A DNA stretch of 64,000 nucleotides from NCBI GenBank assembly GCA_001792895.1, contig MARA01000035.1, positions 248,001 to 312,000 on the forward strand. The letters run 5' to 3'. Numbering within the stretch: the first letter of the stretch is position 1; each line of letters starts with the position of its first letter. Of this stretch, positions 1-10,961 are shown in pieces. The DNA is from Lentinus brumalis. Its lineage: Eukaryota; Basidiomycota; Agaricomycetes; Polyporales; Polyporaceae. A program made the translations under genes and the position numbers. A model generated the notes under the pieces. It was not told the DNA's origin. It saw only the letters and a program-made list of their open reading frames with translations, and did not search any database.

Positions 1-440
1 GGGGTCTGGAGTGGACACGGGCATCTCCTGGAAGAGGGAGTGCTGTTCTTAAGGTGCATGTGTGACTGTCGTCCCCATGCACCCGTGTGGACGCTGTGGC
101 ATTGGACGCCTCATGTTATGTGCCCGACCGATTACATAGGCAACATAGACGCCATACGTGCGTCGTGCGGATGCGACCGTGCTCCCCTGATCTTCGACCG
201 CTACGTTCCCAGGGACGGGAAGGGCTGGTGAGTTTACTCTGGCCTCTGGCTCATCTCTCCGATGGATTAATGATGTCCAGACTACAGAGACAACGTGCAA
301 TCTGGAAACCGGGGGGGCGGAACCTTGGGGATGTCATTGTCCGTATATGTCAAGTTCGGTGTCGACCGGCCCGAGACCGGCCAGCTACGTCACGCCGCAC
401 CTTTCTCTCTCTCGTCGTTCGTCCTTCAAGAACTGCCTGA
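1..440. other. Diverged duplicate of a FunK1-associated segment; no intact gene
   Basis: About 60-290 repeats, in the opposite orientation, sequence also found at about 11,600-11,800 and 22,740-22,930, where it lies beside FunK1 kinase remnants. Its conceptual peptide contains a GNIDA...RDRALLI-like stretch in those copies. About 330-440 matches the upstream region of the Gln-rich gene at 6,340-6,500. No open gene is supported here. I infer a fragment carried along in segmental duplication. Confidence 0.45.
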
Positions 441-474
441 GGTGAACACTGAGTACTGAACAGTGACGAACATC

Positions 475-1132
475 ATGCAACAACCATCATTCTACGGAGG
501 ATATGCTGGCCTCAACTTCGACGTCGCGGGGACTACTTATGGGGTATCCGCCGCAGCTGGGTTCGCAAACGGTTTTGCAAGGCGTAGACTTGAACTCGCC
601 GGAGGTGTTCAAACAGAACATCCAGCTAGCACAGGGGCAAATTGCCCGCGTACAGAGTCTTGCGCGCAACGCGCTCGCTGGGATGTGAGTGACGTATCGC
701 GCTAGTGCGTTCGGATGTCAACTGACCACTGCAAACTTCGTAGACAAAACGCGTACCACTGTCCGGGCACGAACCCGATGCAGACAGCGGGTACGACTCA
801 CCGCACTTCCTGCACTTATCCGAACTGCGAGCTGACTTGTTGCTGATGATTTTGCTGCTCCTACAGCGGACATCACCGGGCTGAAGCAAGCCCTGTTCGT
901 GCTCGTCGAGCTGCTGCGCCAGACGGGTGTAGGCGCGCTCCCGCTCGAGCCACCGCAGTTGCCGGATCCGCGCCCGGAGAACGTGCTCGTCGAGGAAGAA
1001 ACCAAGATTGTGCAGGCTCTGTACGAGCGGCAGCAGCGGATCCAGGACTGCGCGGGCGTCGTTGCAGGGTTCTTGACCTTCTCCGGGTCAGGCGACCAAC
1101 AACCGGCTTCCGCGGGAGGGCGAAGGGCGTAG
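475..1132 (+). pseudogene. Gln-rich three-exon gene, copy 1, frameshifted
   Basis: This is a paralogue of the gene at 6,521-7,171 and has the same exon structure: exons 475-684, 744-790 and 867-1132, with GT-AG introns. Near 535-541 it carries about four extra bases relative to copy 2. These shift the frame after about residue 20, so the first ATG no longer reads into the rest. An internal ATG at 541 could still give a shortened protein covering the Gln-rich part and the C-terminal helical part. I do not recognise the family. The third exon encodes a conserved block (ITGLKQALFVLVELLRQTG) rich in Leu, Glu and Arg that looks helical. Nuclear or cytosolic location is unknown. Confidence 0.6.
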
Positions 1133-1436
1133 ATGAGATGGACTCTCCCGCAGTCACGTCGTTGGAGTATCTCGAGTCAACGTTCCCGGTCTCGGAAACC
1201 TGTCGAGGAGTGTGACGTCGCCGACCCCAACCGGCGCGGTCGCAGGGCACATGTGGGCGAGTGTACGTACATCGGTTACCAGGTGCCTATGACTGCCTTA
1301 TCACATAATCCTTCAGTTGACGTGGCCGTCCGTGTCGAAGCCAGGATTGTCCTAGAAGATATGGTTGTGGTAAATACAAGCACTGGGTATGTTCTCTTCA
1401 GGAACCGACGTAGCAAAATTCTCGACTTCGAGAACT

Positions 1437-2941
1437 TTAGGTTCTTCTAGCCATAGATATTCGTAGTTCAGATCTAGTAAATGAAAAATCGCGGCGGTCA
1501 GTGTCTCGTGATCAGACGAAAGACATCGCATGGGGCACTCACCAGCCTTCAAGCGGATGGTGACAAATAGTGGGATGCGGGTCAGTGCAGAGTGGCTTCC
1601 GAAGCCCAACAAACACTGAGTAATCTCGGTGAACCAACGGTGCTTGTCGTGACGAGAATCGTTCTCGTATAGAGCTAGGTGTAACTCTTCCAGCCCCGGG
1701 AGATGATGCAGTATCGCTCGGATGTCTTCGTCGAAGATTAGCTCAGGAAGGCGAGGACGAGTGGTGTGGTAGGAGATCAGATGGGAAGGGTGAAGATCGA
1801 TGCCGAGCCGACAGAACGTTGGACCAGAGCGTATGCACGCAAGGATGTCCGATAGGATAGAGGTTGGTCGATGTGGGCACTGCTCCTGGGTATGGAGGTC
1901 GCCCCCGCAGTAGCGGCATCGAGGTCGCGGGTTTGCGATACCACGGCTGTTTGGCCAAGTTGAGTTTTAGTTTGACGTATATGTGAGCCACGATGTACTT
2001 AATGCAAACTCACCTCGCACCCGGCAGATTTCTGCGCAACCACTGAGAGGAGCGGTCACGGGGAGGTCTCATCCTGATCCCTTTCGTCTTCAGGGTGGCC
2101 AGTCGCTCGAACGACTTGATGCATTCTAGCATGCTTCCTGTCGTAGTTCACTGGTCTGCGGCGGTGCCAACACTGTCTCCTTACTAACATACCTGACACG
2201 CCGTCTGGACATGCGAGCGAGAGGAACCGCACATTCGTTCCAAATCCCCCAGCAGGTGGGAAGTTCACCGTCGAAGAGCAGCCCTACACAGTGTACCCGT
2301 GACATCAGTCGTCAACCCAGCCATTGATTAGACTGTCGAACCTCGATGTCAAGATACTCGAGCTTGGCGCATCCCGTGTGCTTCTTCGTCCGGGAGAGTA
2401 TGTCGCTCAGAGTCTCGCTCAAACCCACCTCCCCCTTCCTGGACCTGAACTGGCCGCGAACCTCCAAGTGATGTAGCTCCGCCAGCGACCACACGAATCG
2501 GAAGAATTCGCCAGCCGTAAGACCGTCGACGTGGAGAACGAGCTTGGTGATGCCCAACGACCCATGCCGTATGCGGCTCAAATATCCAGAGGGAAAGCGG
2601 CTCCAATCTGTCCGCAAAGTCAGCTCTCGGCACTTTGGGAAAAGTACGGGAGCAGCGAAGTAGACAATGGGAACGTAGGCCTGTCGAAACGAGTAGCAGA
2701 GGGCGTGTACGTCATTGGCTGCGGATGGATTGCGCTCGATGGTGCGCCTGAGCAGCTCGGCTTGCGAGACCGTCCAGACGCAAGCGTCGCGGAGCATGTT
2801 GAACCGGCTACGAGAGACCCATGCATTGCACACAAGGGCCGTTGTCCGCCATGTCCTATACGCCTCGTTCCAGATGGTGTATCCTCGGACCGCGTCAATG
2901 ACGGCTTCGCAGACATCGATCGGCAGAATGCTGTTGTCCAT
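1437..2941 (-). CDS. F-box / leucine-rich-repeat-like protein (multi-exon, tentative)
   Basis: The N-terminal exon (2941 to about 2315) begins MDNSILPIDVCEAVIDAV and continues with WRTTALVCNAWVSRSRFNML. This matches the short F-box plus 'alfcrsW' pattern of Agaricomycete F-box proteins, which act as substrate adaptors of SCF ubiquitin ligases. A downstream open stretch (about 1940-1554) encodes leucine-patterned segments such as AILHHLPGLEELHL and then ALTRIPLFVTIRL, as in the C-terminal half of this family. The last exon is short and ends at 1437. The internal introns between about 2315 and 1950 are not resolved. Residues encoded near 1890-1930 form a C-x2-C-x4-H-x4-C pattern that is unusual for the family. 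The gene could be intact or recently broken. Confidence 0.5.
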
Positions 2942-3261
2942 GAAGTGGAGAGCCCGTCCGAGAGTTTCGGGATGAGTAGACCAGTATTACCGACTGAGGG
3001 ATGATTCCAAGGAGAGGCGGGCGGGTTCGAGTGGCAGTCGAGATAGAAAAAGGCCATGGCCACAGCCACAGGGCACTGCTGCAGGCGCGCACCGTTCATG
3101 GCACTGGTCTGCGAAGCATCCGTCTGACAATGGATATTGATGAATGTCCGTGCTGTATGCAGGCAATCCCACTGCGCACTGCCACTGCATAGCTCCGAAC
3201 TTCACGAAGACGGGAATGAGGGGTTAAACACTGTATGGAAGTCGATGAAAATGTGGCAAAC

Positions 3262-4090
3262 CTAGCGCATTTCCAGCTCCGGCAAGACGATTTCGAGAGT
3301 CTCCAACAGCATCGCATGCGTTGGACACATGTCAGCCCTCGATGCGCCTAACGCTTCGCCTGCTCGACTGGCTGCGATGATATCTGCTGCAACATCAACA
3401 GCCGGAGATTCCGGCCGTACATTCTTGACTCGAGCATACTGTGGCTGGGCCAATTATGGAAGAACCCATGCGACGTCCAGAAAGCCAGCCAAGCCCTCGT
3501 GTACGCCCTCGGCATACAGCAAAAGCTCATGGACACCCTTGATCGAGAGGCGCGATCCCAAGAGCGTCTTGGCGGATCTATAGCAGGTCCTCGATGCTGG
3601 TCGCGGCGTATAGCGCCCTCAGTTCGTCCTGTGATTTTTGGTCATCCTCAGAGTCTCTCTGGAGGTGCGGTCTAGCCCATGCATGTAGACGGTGTACAGA
3701 ATCACCCAGCACTGTCCCTTGATGTCGTGCTTCAGGGTACGCGTTCCTGCCATCTCTTCCGAAAGGTCATAGAAAATTTCCGTTGCATCAAACAGACCGA
3801 TCTATATTGGATTCTTCATCAACAACAAACAAACAGAGTCCCAGTGAGTATGTAGCACGTACGAACGTCGGTGTGATGTTCTCTGGGTACTCTGAAGTCG
3901 GCGTGTGCGATTGGGACTGTAAGTATGGATGAGAACTACCGGGTGAGTACAGGACTGGAAGCATACGTACTAGCCCTTTTTGTCGTTTGAACACGTAGCA
4001 GTTGCTGATCAAGAGTCGAAAAGCCGCGACGACGCCTGGCGTCTAGGTTGCCTAATTTGTTCATCGCATGGCAGCCGGCCCGGCGCCGGC
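3262..4090 (-). pseudogene. FunK1 kinase C-lobe remnant
   Basis: The minus strand carries pieces of the FunK1 C-lobe in different frames. Near 3,700-3,740 is LKHDIKGQCWVILYTVYMHGL-like coding, matching 'EHDLEASCWVIVHAVYAHAL' of the copy at 11,000. Then comes a VHEGLAGFL-like segment, and at 3,453-3,262 a C-terminal tail. Stops and frame changes separate the pieces, so no kinase can be made. A short upstream block (about 4,090-3,970, GNLDARRRRG) resembles the exon found upstream of other remnants. Paralogous intact genes are at 15,390 and 28,634. Confidence 0.55.
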
Positions 4091-4800
4091 ACTCCACGCC
4101 TTGGTCTCGATTAGTTACAGCTGTATGCAACTAAGTACGCCGATAATATGTCGGTGAGGCGTCGCGACGAAGACTAAACGAACAACATCGTTGTTATCTT
4201 GGAGACTCATAAGCCTCGGAGATCTTCAAGAGTTCGCGCTTCCGCCGAAACACAACATGAACCCGGATTGATTCTCTACTTCAAGGTTATGTACTACTCA
4301 GGCTGTTTCAAAAAGAAGCCCACTCACGCCGACACTTTGGATCTCTGCAGCGAGTCCTGAATCGCTTGTCAACCCAATACGCGGGCGCAGCGCGCATTGA
4401 ACGATCCTGTTGGCGTCCTTCGCGGTCAATCAAAGCGACAGCGTGCGCTGAGACACGACGTCGATGTCGCCCAGCGTGCTGGCACTTTACTTGAGCACCT
4501 CCTTCAGGCCGTCGAGCAGGTCGAGACAAGAGGTCACATCGTGGGACGATCGGGATCAGATATTATTCGGTCATGGAGTCACGGCTACATACAGGACTTG
4601 AACGTGATCAAGACGGACTTCAGCTGTAAGTGATCTGTACACATACACGGTCAGCACTCCAACAGTACCGTAAACGTCGAGACAGACAGACCGTACTCAT
4701 ACACATCTTCCGGCATCTGCAAAGAGGAACGACTCGATAAGCTGTAGCAAGCGGAGGGACACGTAGCTACTTACCAACCTCGGCGCCATCGTCCTGAACC
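4091..4800. other. Intergenic, no gene seen
   Basis: I found no supported gene. The part nearest 4,800 is the 3' flank of the BTB gene and shows weak similarity to the 3' flanks of the two other BTB copies (about 20,820-20,940 and 14,820-14,990). Confidence 0.4.
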
Positions 4801-5942
4801 TCAAGTCGGTAATGCGGGCCATCCGGGTACCTCGATACTGAATATCCACGGCAGGCGCGCCCACAATTTCTCGCGATCCTCCTTCTCCTGGGCACGGACC
4901 TTCGCAATGCACGTCTCGCATGGAGCAATGCCATCGGGGTAACAGTCGTAGTTCTCAACCAGCCACGACCACGAGCACTGGGACGTGTCGCGTCGAAGGG
5001 GATCCTCAAGGCACAAGTACATGTCGCTGTCGAGCCCGCCGCAGAAGTGAATCAAGGTCGGCCGACAGCCGAGCTCGCACGTTACTGTGTCCGCAAGGCG
5101 CACCATCCGGAGGGTGCGATCCAAGCTTGCGTTGTGGAAGTCTGCGCGTGAGTTGACGCACCGCTGCAAGTCGCCGCGGCTCAAGTGGACGACTATTCCG
5201 TTCTCCCGAAGCCAGCCGTCCATCAGCAATTCAAGCAGCATCCCCTGGGTTTCGTAGAACGCGACTGGTAAGAGGGAAGTTGTGTCCGTGAGGCGGGCGA
5301 GCTCGATGATCTCGATCATATGGGTGGTGGGGATGCAAGACTCGCTGACAGGCCGGGCATAGACCGACACTCGCCCGTCGTATGCATTGAGCGTGTCACA
5401 ATACTGGTCTTTCAAGACCGTAAGAGCCTGTTCCTGGAGCCGCTCGATGCGGTACTTGTGAGAGAGCCGGATGATGGCAGAGAACTGGTGCAGCGTCGGC
5501 AACGGTCCGTCCTTCGCCCGGCAAAACCTATCAAACTTCAGACATGGTTACGCGCAGAGGAGGTCTTAACTTGAAACCGAGCTCACAGAGGATCCGTGGT
5601 AGGAACGAGGACTCTCAGGAGATGCCGGAGGTCTTCCGGGGCGTCCGCGAGCTGCACGACGGGGCAGCCTTTGTACGACTCGCTCTCCTGGGCCGTCGAC
5701 GACGCGAACATGTCCGCGAATGCTTCGACCTGTCGCGCGAGGAGGGCCTTGTACACTCGGAAGGCCGTCGGTCGCAAGGTTGTAACAAGGATGATGTTCC
5801 CGTCCTCCAACCAGAATTCCTCGTCGCGTTCAGCGTCCTGAACCAGACGGACTACCGGCGTTGGCGATGCATCCACAGCCTCTGGGTTGACGCGAGGGCG
5901 TTTGTTCGGAGGAAGACAGTCCTGACAGTGAGAGTCGGCCAT
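4801..5942 (-). CDS. BTB/POZ domain protein (intact copy)
   Basis: Two exons (5942-5587 and 5527-4801) separated by a 59 bp GT-AG intron join in frame to give about 360 residues. Residues about 40-150 fit a fungal BTB/POZ domain: a Trp-rich 'EEFWLEDGNIILV' opening, then a 'FRVYKALLARQVEAFADMF' helix, 'YKGCPVVQLADAPEDLRHLLRVL' and 'FSAIIRLSHKY'. BTB domains mediate dimerisation and often recruit CUL3 ligases. The C-terminal half holds a Cys-rich stretch (CETC) of unknown role. The start MADSHC was chosen because the paralogue at 22,090 starts at the equivalent MADSED. Two further copies in the window (14,857 and 20,938) are broken, so this is the only one likely to be functional here. Confidence 0.8.
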
Positions 5943-6520
5943 GTTGTGCACCGGAACGTGTCGTAGATGGGCATTGGGAAGGAAAGATCGCAGGCGAACG
6001 CGTAAGCTCCCGCAACTTCAGCTTGTTCCTGTTTGCCTCTTTACCCGATTCGGTCCTCGACGCCCAGCTGGGTAGTCGCATTACCATTAGCTCACACCAG
6101 GCCTCAGAAACCAAGACGCGGGACACATACATGATAAGTACCTGCAGGGACGTTTCGAAGCGATCTCTGCTCAAGAGAGGTGGACATTTACCGATCGACG
6201 TGTCAGGCTTTCACGAACAACTCGACATGAAAGCGGAAACCAAGACACGAGCAGAACATTAGTCTCCTATCAGTAATCTGTCAGCTTTGAGTCGAACCTT
6301 AGCAGAACATAACCATTCAGCGTCGTGAACATCCAGAAAAACCAACGTGAGCGCCGCACAGACCATTTCGGGTGTCCGGCCCGAGATCCGCCAGCCGCCT
6401 GGTTCCACCTGGTTCCACTTGTCGTATCGTGGGCTGCCTAGGGGAGACAACGCTTCCTCTCTCGTCCGACGTCGTTCGTCCTTAATTCTCAACCTGAGCT
6501 TGTGGACAGTGACGAACATC
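5943..6520. promoter_or_regulatory. Shared divergent upstream region of BTB gene and Gln-rich gene
   Basis: The BTB gene runs left from 5,942 and the Gln-rich gene starts at 6,521, so this 578 bp stretch should hold both promoters. About 6,030-6,110 resembles sequence upstream of the broken BTB copy (22,170-22,230) and a stretch at 10,400-10,460. About 6,340-6,520 resembles 330-474 upstream of Gln-rich copy 1. I saw no clear TATA box. Confidence 0.4.
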
Positions 6521-7171
6521 ATGCAACAACCGCCATTTTACGGAGGGTACGCTGGCATCAACTTCGACGTCGCGGGGACGATGGGTTATCCGTCGCAGCT
6601 GGGTTCGCAAACGGTTTTGCAAGGCGCAGACTTGAACTCGCCCGAGGTGTTCAAACAGAACATCCAGCTAGCACAAGGGCACATTGCACGCGTACAGAGT
6701 CTTGCGCGCAATGCCCTTGCCGGGATGTGAGTGACGTATCGCGCCCGTGCGTTCGGATGTCAACTGACCACTGCAAACTTCGTAGACAAAATGCGTACCA
6801 TCCGGGCACGAACCCCATGCAAACAGCGGGTACGACTCATCGCACATCCATCACCTATTCGAACTGCGAGTCGACGTGTTGCTGATGGTTTCTCTCATTC
6901 CACAGCGGACATCGCCGGGCTGAAGCAAGCCCTGTTCGTACTCGTCGAGCTGTTGCGCCAGACGGGCGTAGGCGCCCTCCCGCTCGAGCCACCGCAGATG
7001 CCGGATCCGCGCCCGGAGAACGTGCTCGTCGAGGAGGAGACCAAGATAGTACAGGCTCTGTACGAGCGGCAGCAACGGATTCAGGACAGCGCGGGCGTCG
7101 TTGCAGGGTTCTTGACCTTCTCCGGGTCGGGCGACCAACAACCGGCTTCCACCGGAGGGCGAAGGGCGTAG
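6521..7171 (+). CDS. Unrecognised Gln-rich small protein, intact copy
   Basis: Three exons (6521-6726, 6786-6829, 6906-7171) with GT-AG introns join in frame to encode 171 residues. The N-terminus (MQQPPFYGGYAG) is Gly/Tyr/Gln-rich. Next comes a polar helical region with repeated Gln (QNIQLAQG...VQSLARNALAG), then a tiny exon encoding QNAYHPGTNPMQTA. The last exon has a Leu-rich helix (DIAGLKQALFVLVELLRQTG), a proline hinge, and an acidic helix with YERQQRIQDSAGVVAGFL. The 44 bp middle exon was accepted because it is the only choice that keeps both flanking exons in frame, and copy 1 shows the same exon with a 3 bp difference. There is no signal peptide or membrane segment. I do not recognise the family; a coiled-coil adaptor or transcription-complex subunit would fit, but that is a guess. 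Confidence 0.7.
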
Positions 7172-7334
7172 ATGAGACGGACTCTCCCGCAGTCATGTCA
7201 TTGGAGTATTCTGAGTTAACGTGCCCGGTCCCGGAAACCTATCGAGGGGTGTGACGTCGCCGGCACCGCGTCTCCTGCTTTTTTTAGCCTCATTGAATCA
7301 TGAACTACTGACTTTCCGCATAGCGTAGCTTCGC

Positions 7335-7570
7335 CTATGGTACAAGACGCTGCAAGGCTACCCCAAAGATGGACAGGATGGCCATAGAAGAGAACATCAC
7401 ATCTTTAACACACGTCCAGTAAGTGTCTCTTCGAGCCCATGATTCTGTGTCCGCGAGAACCGAAAGCGTCCTTGTGTCACTCCACCTGCATCTCCCACGC
7501 AGCCTCCACAGCCTTTCAAGCCGATTGATTGATCCTGCGTTTGTCAATCCCATGAAGAGCCAGTTTGAGC
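7335..7570 (-). pseudogene. FunK1 3'-end remnant
   Basis: On the minus strand about 7,570-7,490 encodes a tail with LALHGIDKRRI, resembling the tail VFHGVEERRIKEEA of the FunK1 remnant at 13,578. The following non-coding 3' flank (about 7,240-7,480) also matches 13,320-13,570. The two blocks therefore share the order Gln-rich gene end, spacer, convergent FunK1 end. The rest of the kinase is missing because the lipase block begins to the right. Confidence 0.45.
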
Positions 7571-7571
7571 A

Positions 7572-8457
7572 GGGTGGATCGTGAGTGTGTTTCGTCTCAT
7601 TCACCTTCGTGTAGTACTCGCTGCTGTGACTGACGCCCGTTGTCGTCTGTGCTGCCTGGAATTTAGCACTGTCGGCGGACTACTCGCCACGTGGATCGTC
7701 TCGCAACGCTGCTCCGTCCCGAATGCACGCCCTATGCCGCTGGTCGTCAGTTCCGCATCGTACGATGTCCCGCGCCGACACGCGATACGTGGTGCGTAGA
7801 CCAGACCGTGTACGCCGCGTCCTCTGAAGGTTGAACTTCAGCTATGCACTGAGCTTGACTTTGCTTCTTCTGACCGGGTGCAGACACATCAAACTGTCCG
7901 GGCCTTGCGATCGCCATCGGTACATCTGACCTGGGGACAGCCGCCGACGATCCTACAGATCCGAGGCGATATCGCTTTTCATTGTCCATCCTACAACTTG
8001 AACGGGAAACGCATGAGAGAACACTAAATCTCCTAAAAGGTATGCACAACCGACTTCCCCCGCACTGCTGAGTTATTTATACGCTTTTCTATGCAGCTCA
8101 TGCACGGGGCAACTCCTTCTCAAGGCCCTCTTCCTTCTACTCGGTCAAATTGGGGCTTGTCCTACCGTGTGTACTAGCGCTTGCGTAGGGCCGGCGGGCT
8201 TCCCTGAGTCTGTCCATGCAAGTGCGTATGCTCGAAGCCACCCCAGTATCCACGAGGCGATCTTACGGCTTCATCGCAGCTCAGGGAGTAGTCGCCCTAC
8301 TGTATCACGACTGAGGACGGATTCTATCCCATTCCTCGTGCCTTGTAAACTTCGGTACGCAACGTCTTCCATACGACGCATGACGGCAAAGCTACCACGG
8401 GACTTTGGTACCAGAATAGATACACACGTTCTATACGCCAGCCTTGTCCCCGCAGAC
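7572..8457. other. Upstream flank of lipase 1, duplicated upstream of lipase 2
   Basis: From about 7,750 to 8,524 this flank aligns by eye with 34,230-34,970, for example a shared TCGTACGATGTC near 7,758 and 34,237, and GAGGCGATATCGCT near 7,960 and 34,430. No gene was seen. It marks the left part of the lipase segmental duplication. Confidence 0.55.
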
Positions 8458-8463
8458 TATAAA
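8458..8463 (+). promoter_or_regulatory. TATA box of lipase 1
   Basis: TATAAA lies 67 bp before the ATG, in a context (GACTATAAAGGACGGCT) kept in the second lipase copy at 34,898. Confidence 0.6.
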
Positions 8464-8524
8464 GGACGGCTGAGTCTGCACTTCAACCTTCATCTCGCCT
8501 CCAGTATCACCATCAGCTAGCAAG

Positions 8525-10128
8525 ATGTCGCCGCTCTCCAAGGCTCTCCTCCACGATATCCACTTGTCCCACGCCAAGCAGCTCGCCCAGTTCGAGGTCC
8601 CGCGCTCGCGCAATGCTCCCCTGGAGGATGCCCCGCCGACCCTGTTTGCGGACACCCTCAACTGGATCAAGGCCAACAAGGCGGCCGTTCAAGCTGCCCA
8701 AGCCGCACGTCAGTGTGTTCTGCTCATCCTCGTCGCCGTCGCCGTTCTGACATATGCTACAGAGTGCAGGAGCCCGAACCCAAACAATCCCAACTGGGAC
8801 ACAGTCTTCTTCAGCCTCATGGAGAGCGACGCCGTCTACCTCCGGTACGTAACATCATTTCGTGCAGCAGAGTAATATCTGACTGTGCCGTCGACCCTTG
8901 TAGGAGGTTCGGTCAAGTCTACGATGCCATAGTCGCCGCTCGCGCTGGCGACATGGAGCTGGCCGTCACTCATCTCGCGAAGGCGCAGGAAGACGTCGAT
9001 ACCGTCGTAAGTTCTGCGACACCATGCTCACCTCTGATGAAGGTTCTCATGCTGTCTAGGCGGCGATGTTGGACTGCACCTTCATACAGCTCTGCGGTGA
9101 GTGTCTGCCCGTCGACGACGGGGAGATGACGCCATGACAGAATCAATTAGATTTCGCGAGCCGCAGCCCGGACGGTTACTGGTACCACGCCGGTGCCTAC
9201 TGTGGCGTGTTCGTCAGCAACAGCACAAGCAAGCCTTTCATGGGAGTCGCTTACAAGGTCAGTCCTTGGTTCAGCCATGTCTCGACTGCGCTCACCTCAG
9301 CTCGCAACGCAGGGCACTAACAACGCGAGAGAAGTCGTCACGGACCTCGACTGGGACCCCATCGCCCCCGCTCGTCCTGGCATCGCGTGGGGTGCGCTCG
9401 TCCACCAAGGCTTCTACGGCGGATTGTTCGGCACGTTCAGTGCTGCACAAGGGGCTCAGATCCCTTTCGGTTCGTCGATACCCTGACAATCGCAATCCTC
9501 GCGTCGCCTGACTCCGTCGCCAGATGTCATGCTTGCACAGCTCACTGCCACCTACCGCTCTCGCGACAAGGCCGTCCTCCACTTTACGGTCAGTCGGCTC
9601 GTGTAATAGTACTCCATCTTCGGGTTGCTGACACTGCTGCTTCTAGGGCCATTCGCTCGGAGGCGCGTACTGCACCCTGACCTACGCCGAGTTCCTCCGC
9701 CAGCAAGCCGGGACCCAGTTCAGGCATTTCGTCTTCGGGGATATGTACTCCTACGGGAGCCCGCGCGTCTGCCTCCAGCCCTTCGCAACGCAGGTGAACA
9801 GCCTCACCCAGGCCGGCGGCGGCAAGTACGTCTTCCGCATCGTCAACCGCGACGACCCGGTGTGCACCGTGCCCCCGCGCACAGTCGCCCAGATCCCCGC
9901 GTACCCGTTCATTCACGTCGGGGGCGCATGGAGGCTCGCGGAGTCTGGGCCGCAGAGGATGATCCAAGAGCCGCCTCCGGTGGACCCTCAGTCGGTTGTC
10001 GACATCATCTGGAACGTGAAGAATCACCGTGCGTACTCTCTTCGCTGCGCGCCCGGTCTGTGGCTGACCGACTTCTTGCAGAGACGTCGGACTACTACGC
10101 CGGCTGGCAGAAGACACCGCACTCTTGA
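8525..10128 (+). CDS. Class 3 lipase (alpha/beta hydrolase), copy 1
   Basis: This is a lipase-3 family serine esterase, probably hydrolysing acylglycerols. Nine exons are joined by eight short GT-AG introns. The exons begin near 8525, 8755, 8905, 9060, 9151, 9313, 9524, 9648 and 10081. The nucleophile elbow GHSLGGAYC lies at the start of exon 8 and supplies the catalytic Ser. A plausible Asp lies in NRDDPVCTVPP and a His in the final KNH-QTSDYYAGW segment, the usual Ser-Asp-His order. Exon 6 includes GIAWGALVHQGFYGGLF, resembling the conserved 'vH.GF' block. The N-terminus has no signal peptide, so the enzyme is likely intracellular rather than secreted. It is one of two copies made by segmental duplication. 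Confidence 0.85.
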
Positions 10129-10960
10129 GCCGCGAAAGCGAAGTTGTATCTGAGTTGACTAACGTGCTCGTTGTGTAGTTGCCAATCTCCTGTCTTCATC
10201 AGCTGCCCTGGGATTGTTCTGTCATGTAACAAATAGGTTGGCCGAGCTGCCACGTCTGTAAATTCATCGCATTGACCCATGCTCGTTGCGTACGCATTGC
10301 ACAACTACTATGAGACCGGTTCGCGAAGTGGATCCGCCTCGAACTCCGCTACTACGAAAGCGCGACATGAATGAGTCGCGCCTATGACTCCAAAGTTGCG
10401 GAGTTCTTGCCTCATCCAGACCTCGACGCCTAGCTAGGTAGTCGCATTCATATAACACCAGACCATCCCCGGCCCGTGAGGAATAAGTTGCAACACTTGC
10501 ACCCATTTCGAGCCAAGACCATTTTCGTTGAGGTCGTCCATGAGCATAAGCGGCCAATGGGGCGACCATGTCAGTCAGCTCTGCGAATAAGAGAATCTGA
10601 CTGACTGAACTCGCCTTCAGAAAGAAAAATGTGCGGCTCCCCTTTTCTGTCTTCTGCAGCATGATAAGTGGTCAGTGATCAACGAATCGTGCAGGATAGA
10701 GCACGATGACCCTGCAACTTGTGCTTGTCAAGACTTCACGAGCGGGCCTGCCTCGTAGGCGAACATCAACATAGCGGAGATCACCACCTTGCAAGGCAAC
10801 ATGGAGGAGATGCAGCGCAACGAACAGAACATGCTCAGCGTCGTGAACGTCGAGAGCAACTTACACGTGAGGTGAGGCGCCTGAATAGACAATTTCAGAA
10901 TCCGGCCCGAGCCCCGAACTCTTCAAAGCAACTTGTGTACACATCTTGAGCTAGCTACAG
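10129..10960. other. Decayed block flanking lipase 1
   Basis: About 10,270-10,330 matches 36,720-36,780 downstream of lipase 2, marking the right edge of the lipase duplication. About 10,400-10,460 resembles the BTB upstream region. About 10,710-10,925 matches 22,500-22,700 and encodes, in poor shape, a coil rich in Gln, Glu and Met (around 10,800-10,860). No intact gene is supported. Confidence 0.45.
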
Positions 10961-10961
10961 T

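Noticed and set aside
3000..3060. tRNA-like GGTTCGAGT near 3,022
   Set aside because: No matching acceptor stem, D-loop or anticodon arm could be folded around it.
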